Below, piece by piece: positions 5,681 to 9,487 of a stretch of 9,487 nucleotides of DNA. The stretch is taken from assembly GCA_035526665.1 (NCBI GenBank), contig DATLBY010000041.1, positions 1 through 9,487 on the forward strand, read 5' to 3'. Both the position numbers and the translations under genes were made by a program. The DNA is from DATLBY01 sp035526665 (lineage in GTDB: Bacteria > Acidobacteriota > Terriglobia > Bryobacterales > Bryobacteraceae). The notes beneath the pieces were generated by a model. That model ran no database searches, was not told where the DNA came from, and worked only from the letters and a program-made list of their open reading frames with translations. Position 1 is the first letter of the stretch; every line of letters starts with the position of its first letter.

Positions 5681-7171
5681 ATGGCAAATCGAACCTTTCG
5701 CGCCTGTCTACTCGGCCTGGCAGCCGTCGCGTGTTTGCAAGCCGACGTCCGCCTGCCTGCCCTCATTGGCGATCACATGATGCTGCAGCGCGATCTCCCC
5801 GTGCGGCTCTGGGGAAATGCGGACGCGGGTGAACCCGTGAACGTCAGCCTGGCCGGCAAGCAAGCGAGCACCGTGGCCGATGCGCTGGGACGCTGGAGCG
5901 TTTCACTCGCTCCGCTGGCCGCCGGTGGTCCGTTCGATCTCACCATTCAGGGTAAAAACGCCCTACGGATTAGCGACGTGCTGATTGGTGAAGTCTGGGT
6001 TGCCTCGGGCCAGTCCAACATGGAATGGCCGATGGCGCGGGTGCAAAATGCCGAGACGGAGATCGCCGCCGCAGCATATCCCAGTATCCGTGTGTTTCAG
6101 GTCGCGAAGAAAGTCTCCGACACGCCGCTGCCGGACGTCACCGGAAAATGGTCCCGGGCCGACGGCGATTCGGTGCGCAACTTCTCCGCCGTCGGATACT
6201 TCTTTGCGCGCCATCTGCATCAAAAGCTCGGAATTCCTATTGGCGTGATCCACTCTTCCTGGGGCGGAACCCCAGCCGAGTCCTGGACCAGCGCTCCTAC
6301 CCTGACGCGGGATCCGGCGCTTACACCCCTGCTTCACGATTGGGCGCTGAACCTCTCGCGCTATCCCGAGACGTTCGCTCTGTACGAAAAAAGGCGGCAG
6401 GAGTGGGCCGATGGCGATAAAAAAGCTCCCCAGCCGCAGGCGCCGCGAGGTCCAGGACACCCCTGGACGCCCGGCGGTCTCTACAACGCGATGATCGCGC
6501 CGCTGACTCCCTACGCCATTCGCGGAGCCATCTGGTATCAAGGCGAGAGCAATGCGGACGTCGCCCGCGTGGGGCTCTACCAGCGTCTCTTCACCACCAT
6601 GATTGAGGACTGGCGGCGAGCCTGGGGCCTGGGCGAATTCCCGTTCCTGTTCGTACAGCTCGCAAACTTTGCGAAGACCGGGCAGAGCGACTGGCCCAAT
6701 CTGCGCGAAGCCCAGCGGAACACCCTATCTCTCCGCAACACTGGAATGGCAGTCACCACCGACATCGGCAATCCCGACGACATTCACCCCACGAACAAGC
6801 AGGACGTGGGCCTGCGCCTGGCTCTACAGGCCAGATCGGTTGCTTACGGAGAGCGGTTGGTGGCCTCCGGGCCGATGTTCAAAACCGCCAGCGTCGAGCC
6901 GCATGGCATGCGCGTCTGGTTCGATAGCGTGGGCGCCGGACTGAAGCTCAAGGCAGGCGGCACGGACTTGCAGGGATTCACGATCGCCGGCGCCGACAGG
7001 AAGTTCGTCCCAGCTACAGCTCGCATCGAAGGCAGCACCGTCCTGGTATCCAGCCCTGGCGTGGCGCAGCCGGTGGCGGTCCGCTACAACTGGGCCGACA
7101 ATCCGGATGGCGATCTCTACAACACGGAAGGACTCCCCGCGTCGCCCTTTCGGTCCAAAGCGGATTTTTGA
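5681..7171 (+). CDS. Secreted sialate O-acetylesterase-type carbohydrate esterase (SGNH/SASA family)
   Basis: 496 residues. A signal peptide is likely (1-21, hydrophobic core CLLGLAAVACLQA, then DVRLP), so the enzyme is exported. A beta-rich N-terminal domain (22-100; LIGDHMMLQRDLPVRLWG is typical of the family) precedes the SGNH hydrolase core. The nucleophile is S112 in SGQSNMEWP. Further family blocks are SSWGGTPAESW (192-202), IWYQGESNA (284-292) and the Asp/His pair in NPDDIHP (364-370; D366, H369). The family removes O-acetyl groups from sialic acids or, in soil bacteria, from acetylated plant or microbial glycans. No sialic acid genes are nearby, so a general glycan acetylesterase is more likely. 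No Shine-Dalgarno precedes ATG 5681, in line with a leaderless transcript. The length is normal for the family and no catalytic residue is missing. A TonB-dependent receptor gene follows 100 bp downstream on the same strand. Confidence 0.92.
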   Translation: MANRTFRACLLGLAAVACLQADVRLPALIGDHMMLQRDLPVRLWGNADAGEPVNVSLAGKQASTVADALGRWSVSLAPLAAGGPFDLTIQGKNALRISDVLIGEVWVASGQSNMEWPMARVQNAETEIAAAAYPSIRVFQVAKKVSDTPLPDVTGKWSRADGDSVRNFSAVGYFFARHLHQKLGIPIGVIHSSWGGTPAESWTSAPTLTRDPALTPLLHDWALNLSRYPETFALYEKRRQEWADGDKKAPQPQAPRGPGHPWTPGGLYNAMIAPLTPYAIRGAIWYQGESNADVARVGLYQRLFTTMIEDWRRAWGLGEFPFLFVQLANFAKTGQSDWPNLREAQRNTLSLRNTGMAVTTDIGNPDDIHPTNKQDVGLRLALQARSVAYGERLVASGPMFKTASVEPHGMRVWFDSVGAGLKLKAGGTDLQGFTIAGADRKFVPATARIEGSTVLVSSPGVAQPVAVRYNWADNPDGDLYNTEGLPASPFRSKADF

Positions 7172-7179
7172 AACGCCGC

Positions 7180-7193
7180 AGCTACTTGTAGCT
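7180..7193. repeat. Short inverted repeat between esterase and TonB receptor genes
   Basis: AGCTACTTGTAGCT has perfect 6-bp arms around TT. It lies 9 bases after the esterase stop (TGA 7169-7171) and touches a TATAAG hexamer (7193-7198) that resembles a -10 box. A TTGAAA at 7168-7173 could be its -35, but the 19-bp spacing is long. It could be an operator or a weak hairpin; no T-tract follows. Nothing further is visible up to the receptor start at 7272. Confidence 0.3.
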
Positions 7194-7271
7194 ATAAGAA
7201 GTGTTAACAAAAGGTAGTGCCAGAGGTGGCGCCGTAACATTGCGCCTCCCTGATGCCGTCTTCTTCAACAT

Positions 7272-9487
7272 ATGGTTTGCCGCGCAGGGGCTTTATTTGC
7301 AATCTATTCCAGTGTGTTATGCGCCGCCGATTATGGCGGCATAGTGCGCTCGGGTACAAAGACTCTGCCAGGCGCGGCCATCATCGCCACCCACGAGGGG
7401 CAGATCATCAGTACCTCGACCGACGAAGACGGCCATTATTCCCTGCCCGATCTCGTTCCAGGCGTCTGGACCATCGAGGTGCAGCTGTTCGGCTTCACTC
7501 CCGCCAAGGCAGAGGTGACGGTCGGACCGCAGCCGGTCGAGAGAGACTGGATACTCGAATTGAAGCCGCGGGTCGCCCGGCGGATGCCACCATCGCGTCC
7601 CGGCGGCTTTCAAAACGTCACACTAGCGCAAAGTGCGAATCAGGCAGAGCTGGCAAACCTGGTGAATAGCAATCCAGACGCGGCAGCCGGCGGCCAGTCC
7701 GAGGCAGGCGATTCGTTTCTGGTCAGCGGCAGCGTCAGCCGCGGATTGCAGGAATCTTCGCAAGAGGAAGTATTCGCACGCGCCCGCATGGAACAGATGC
7801 GGCCCGGCGGCGACTCGGCGGACGGCGGCACTCCTCCCGGATTCGGCGGCGCTGGACCTGGGGCTGGCGGACCAGGGGGCGGCGGCTTCGGTGGTGGACG
7901 CGGCGGTGGCGGGTTTGGTGGTGGGCCGGGCGGTGGAGGGTTCGGAGGCGGTCCTGGAGGTGGGCGCGGCGGCTTTTCCGGAGGTGGTCCGGGCGGCGAA
8001 CGCCGGGCCGGCAGATCCGAGGACCGGGCGCGCCGCACCGACTGGTCGGCCAGAAATGGCACCATCGGAAACCGTGTAAACCGTGGCCGCAATCAGCTGC
8101 GCGGGATGGCGTTCCTCTCCTTGCGCGATTCGTCGCTGGATGCGCGGCCTTTCTCGCTCACCGGCCAGAACTCGGAAAAGGCATCGTATTCGCAGACGCG
8201 CTACGGCCTCATGATGGGCGGTCCGCTACATATTCCGAAGCTTCTGAAGGGCGACAAGACATTCTTTTTCTTGACTCTGAACGGCGCGCGCGCCTCTAAT
8301 CCCTACGACGGATTAGCGACCGTGCCGACCGAGCTGGAGCGCAGCGGCGACTTCTCGCAATCCCGGACCACGGCGCCGGTGCAGATCTTCGATCCGTTAA
8401 CGCGCCAGCCGTTTGCGAACAACAAAATACCTGGCAGCCGCCTGGATGCTACCGCCCTCGGCCTCCTCCAGTTCATGCCGCTTCCGAATCAGCCGGGCAG
8501 CATACAGAACTACCGTTTCGTCACTTCCATCCCGCAGAACACTTTGAACGTCGGTGCCCGACTGAATCAGACTCTCACCCGGAAAGACCGGCTGGACGTC
8601 AACTACAACCTGCAGCGCCGTGATGGAACGACCGTGCAGCTATTTGGTTTTGAAGATACCTCCAACGGCAATGGCTTCAGCTCCAGCCTGGGCTGGACTC
8701 ACACCTTCGCCCCCCGGGTCTTCAACAATGTGCGCTGGGCTATCAGCCGCAACCGCAGCCAGGTGATTCCGTTTTTTGCCTTCGGTGAAAACATCGCGGC
8801 GAAGCTGGGAATCGAGGGCACATCCACCGACCCCACCAATTACGGCCCGCCCAACCTGACGTTCACCAACTTCGGGGCGTTGACGGACGCCAGCGCCACG
8901 CTCCGGCGCGATCAGACATCGGCCGTCACGGATGGCGTCACGGTCGTAAAGGGTCCGCATAGCGTCACCTTTGGCGGTGAGTTCCGCCGCGTCCAGCTCA
9001 ACGTGAAGACTGATCAGAACGCGCGCGGCACGTTGAGCTTCAGCGGTCTGTCCACCAGCGGCTTTGACGCGCAGGGCGAGCCGCTGCCTTTTACCGGCTT
9101 TGATTTTGCCGACTTTCTGCTGAGCTCTCCCCAGTCCAGCTCCATCCGCTATGGCAGTTCCAGCAACTACTTCCGGGGCACCGTGTATAACGCTTTCGTC
9201 AGCGACGATTGGAAAGCACGCGCGAACCTGACCATTAACGCCGGGCTGCGCTACGAGTTTTTCACCCCGCTCACCGAGAAGTACAACCGGCTCGCGAATC
9301 TGGATGTGGCCCAGGGTTTCAGCGGCGTAGCGGTAGTAACTCCCGACCAGAGCGGCCCCTACACCGGCGGCTTCCCCAATGCCCTGATCAATCCCGACAA
9401 GAACAACTTCTCGCCGCGCATCGGCATCGCCTGGAAGCCGAATGCGAAGAAACCGCTGCTGGTCCGCGCGGGCTATGGAGTCTATTA
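7272..9487 (+). CDS. TonB-dependent receptor, Oar-like, with carboxypeptidase-regulatory-like N-domain; 3' end beyond window
   Basis: The frame is open from ATG 7272 to the window end (738 full codons), with an in-frame TGA just upstream at 7251-7253. A signal peptide is likely (1-19, MVCRAGALFAIYSSVLCAA). Residues 21-97 form a carboxypeptidase-regulatory-like beta-sandwich with STSTDEDGHYSLPDLVPG (47-64). A plug-like piece (SFLVSGSVSRG, 148-158) is interrupted by a glycine-rich stretch (190-242). The plug/barrel junction then follows: GRNQLRGMAFLSLRDSSLDARPFS (272-295) and GGPLHIPKLLKGDKTFFFL (316-334), both family hallmarks, with TVPTELERSGDFS shortly after. Barrel strands such as YNAFVSDDWKARANLTINAGLRYEFFTPL fall near the end of the window. 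These outer-membrane proteins take up large substrates with TonB energy. The substrate cannot be read from sequence; the upstream esterase suggests a glycan. No clear ribosome binding site precedes ATG 7272. Confidence 0.9.
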   Translation, partial: MVCRAGALFAIYSSVLCAADYGGIVRSGTKTLPGAAIIATHEGQIISTSTDEDGHYSLPDLVPGVWTIEVQLFGFTPAKAEVTVGPQPVERDWILELKPRVARRMPPSRPGGFQNVTLAQSANQAELANLVNSNPDAAAGGQSEAGDSFLVSGSVSRGLQESSQEEVFARARMEQMRPGGDSADGGTPPGFGGAGPGAGGPGGGGFGGGRGGGGFGGGPGGGGFGGGPGGGRGGFSGGGPGGERRAGRSEDRARRTDWSARNGTIGNRVNRGRNQLRGMAFLSLRDSSLDARPFSLTGQNSEKASYSQTRYGLMMGGPLHIPKLLKGDKTFFFLTLNGARASNPYDGLATVPTELERSGDFSQSRTTAPVQIFDPLTRQPFANNKIPGSRLDATALGLLQFMPLPNQPGSIQNYRFVTSIPQNTLNVGARLNQTLTRKDRLDVNYNLQRRDGTTVQLFGFEDTSNGNGFSSSLGWTHTFAPRVFNNVRWAISRNRSQVIPFFAFGENIAAKLGIEGTSTDPTNYGPPNLTFTNFGALTDASATLRRDQTSAVTDGVTVVKGPHSVTFGGEFRRVQLNVKTDQNARGTLSFSGLSTSGFDAQGEPLPFTGFDFADFLLSSPQSSSIRYGSSSNYFRGTVYNAFVSDDWKARANLTINAGLRYEFFTPLTEKYNRLANLDVAQGFSGVAVVTPDQSGPYTGGFPNALINPDKNNFSPRIGIAWKPNAKKPLLVRAGYGVY
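7875..7955 (+). repeat. Three 27-bp repeats encoding GGGGFGGG(R/P) in the receptor plug
   Basis: Residues 202-210, 211-219 and 220-228 of the receptor read GGGGFGGGR, GGGGFGGGP and GGGGFGGGP. The repeat lies in a wider glycine-rich region at 7839-7997. Codons differ between copies (GGC, GGT, GGG and GGA are mixed), so the repeat is conserved more at the protein than at the DNA level. Confidence 0.85.

Noticed and set aside
5539..5766. N-terminal extension of the SnoaL-like protein
   Set aside because: The part is Arg-rich, overlaps the divergent esterase start, contains the predicted promoter, and a strong Shine-Dalgarno marks ATG 5538.
7253..7669. Plus-strand open frame of 138 codons starting at 7253
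   Set aside because: It is in a different frame from the TonB receptor, which is open to the window end and carries clear domains. The translation is Arg-rich without motifs.
7640..8092. Proline-rich minus-strand open frame of 150 codons
   Set aside because: Its proline repeats are simply the complement of the glycine-rich repeat of the TonB receptor.

Overview
The window is GC-rich, densely packed bacterial DNA. It looks most like an Acidobacteriota genome of the Bryobacter/Solibacter kind. This is inferred from two things: an Oar-like TonB-dependent receptor with a carboxypeptidase-regulatory-like N-domain and a glycine-rich plug insertion, and its neighbour, a secreted sialate-O-acetylesterase-type hydrolase. 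No RNA gene, insertion sequence or CRISPR array was seen.

Layout. (1) Bases 1-117 are the last 38 codons of a PAP2/vanadium-haloperoxidase-type gene. (2) Bases 118-405 are non-coding, with a GC-rich hairpin and a 10-bp direct repeat. (3) Bases 406-3885 hold a two-gene signalling operon on the + strand. The first gene is a membrane histidine kinase whose N-terminus closely resembles the ethylene-binding domain of plant ETR1, including the Asp, Tyr, Ile-Pro, Cys and His positions of the copper/ethylene site. The second, 15 nt downstream, is a soluble receiver-kinase-receiver hybrid. (4) Bases 3986-4891 (minus) encode a membrane-anchored glutaminyl-peptide cyclotransferase with an unusual internal insertion. 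Its promoter overlaps a perfect 19-bp palindrome. (5) Bases 5098-5538 (minus) encode a small SnoaL-like protein, divergent from (6) a secreted SGNH/SASA esterase at 5681-7171 (+) that appears to be leaderless. (7) From 7272 to the window end (+) runs the 5' part of a large TonB-dependent receptor, open at its 3' end.

How the genes work together. The two kinases probably form one phosphorelay. The sensor has no receiver of its own, and the hybrid partner supplies two receivers and a second kinase core but no membrane sensor. No DNA-binding output domain is visible in the window. The esterase and the TonB receptor lie in the same direction 100 bp apart and could form a glycan deacetylation/uptake pair, though this is inference. 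The cyclotransferase and the SnoaL-like protein show no clear link to either group.

The most notable item is the apparently complete ethylene-receptor-type sensor in a bacterium, with its output split over two proteins. The second is the palindrome that sits on the cyclotransferase promoter.
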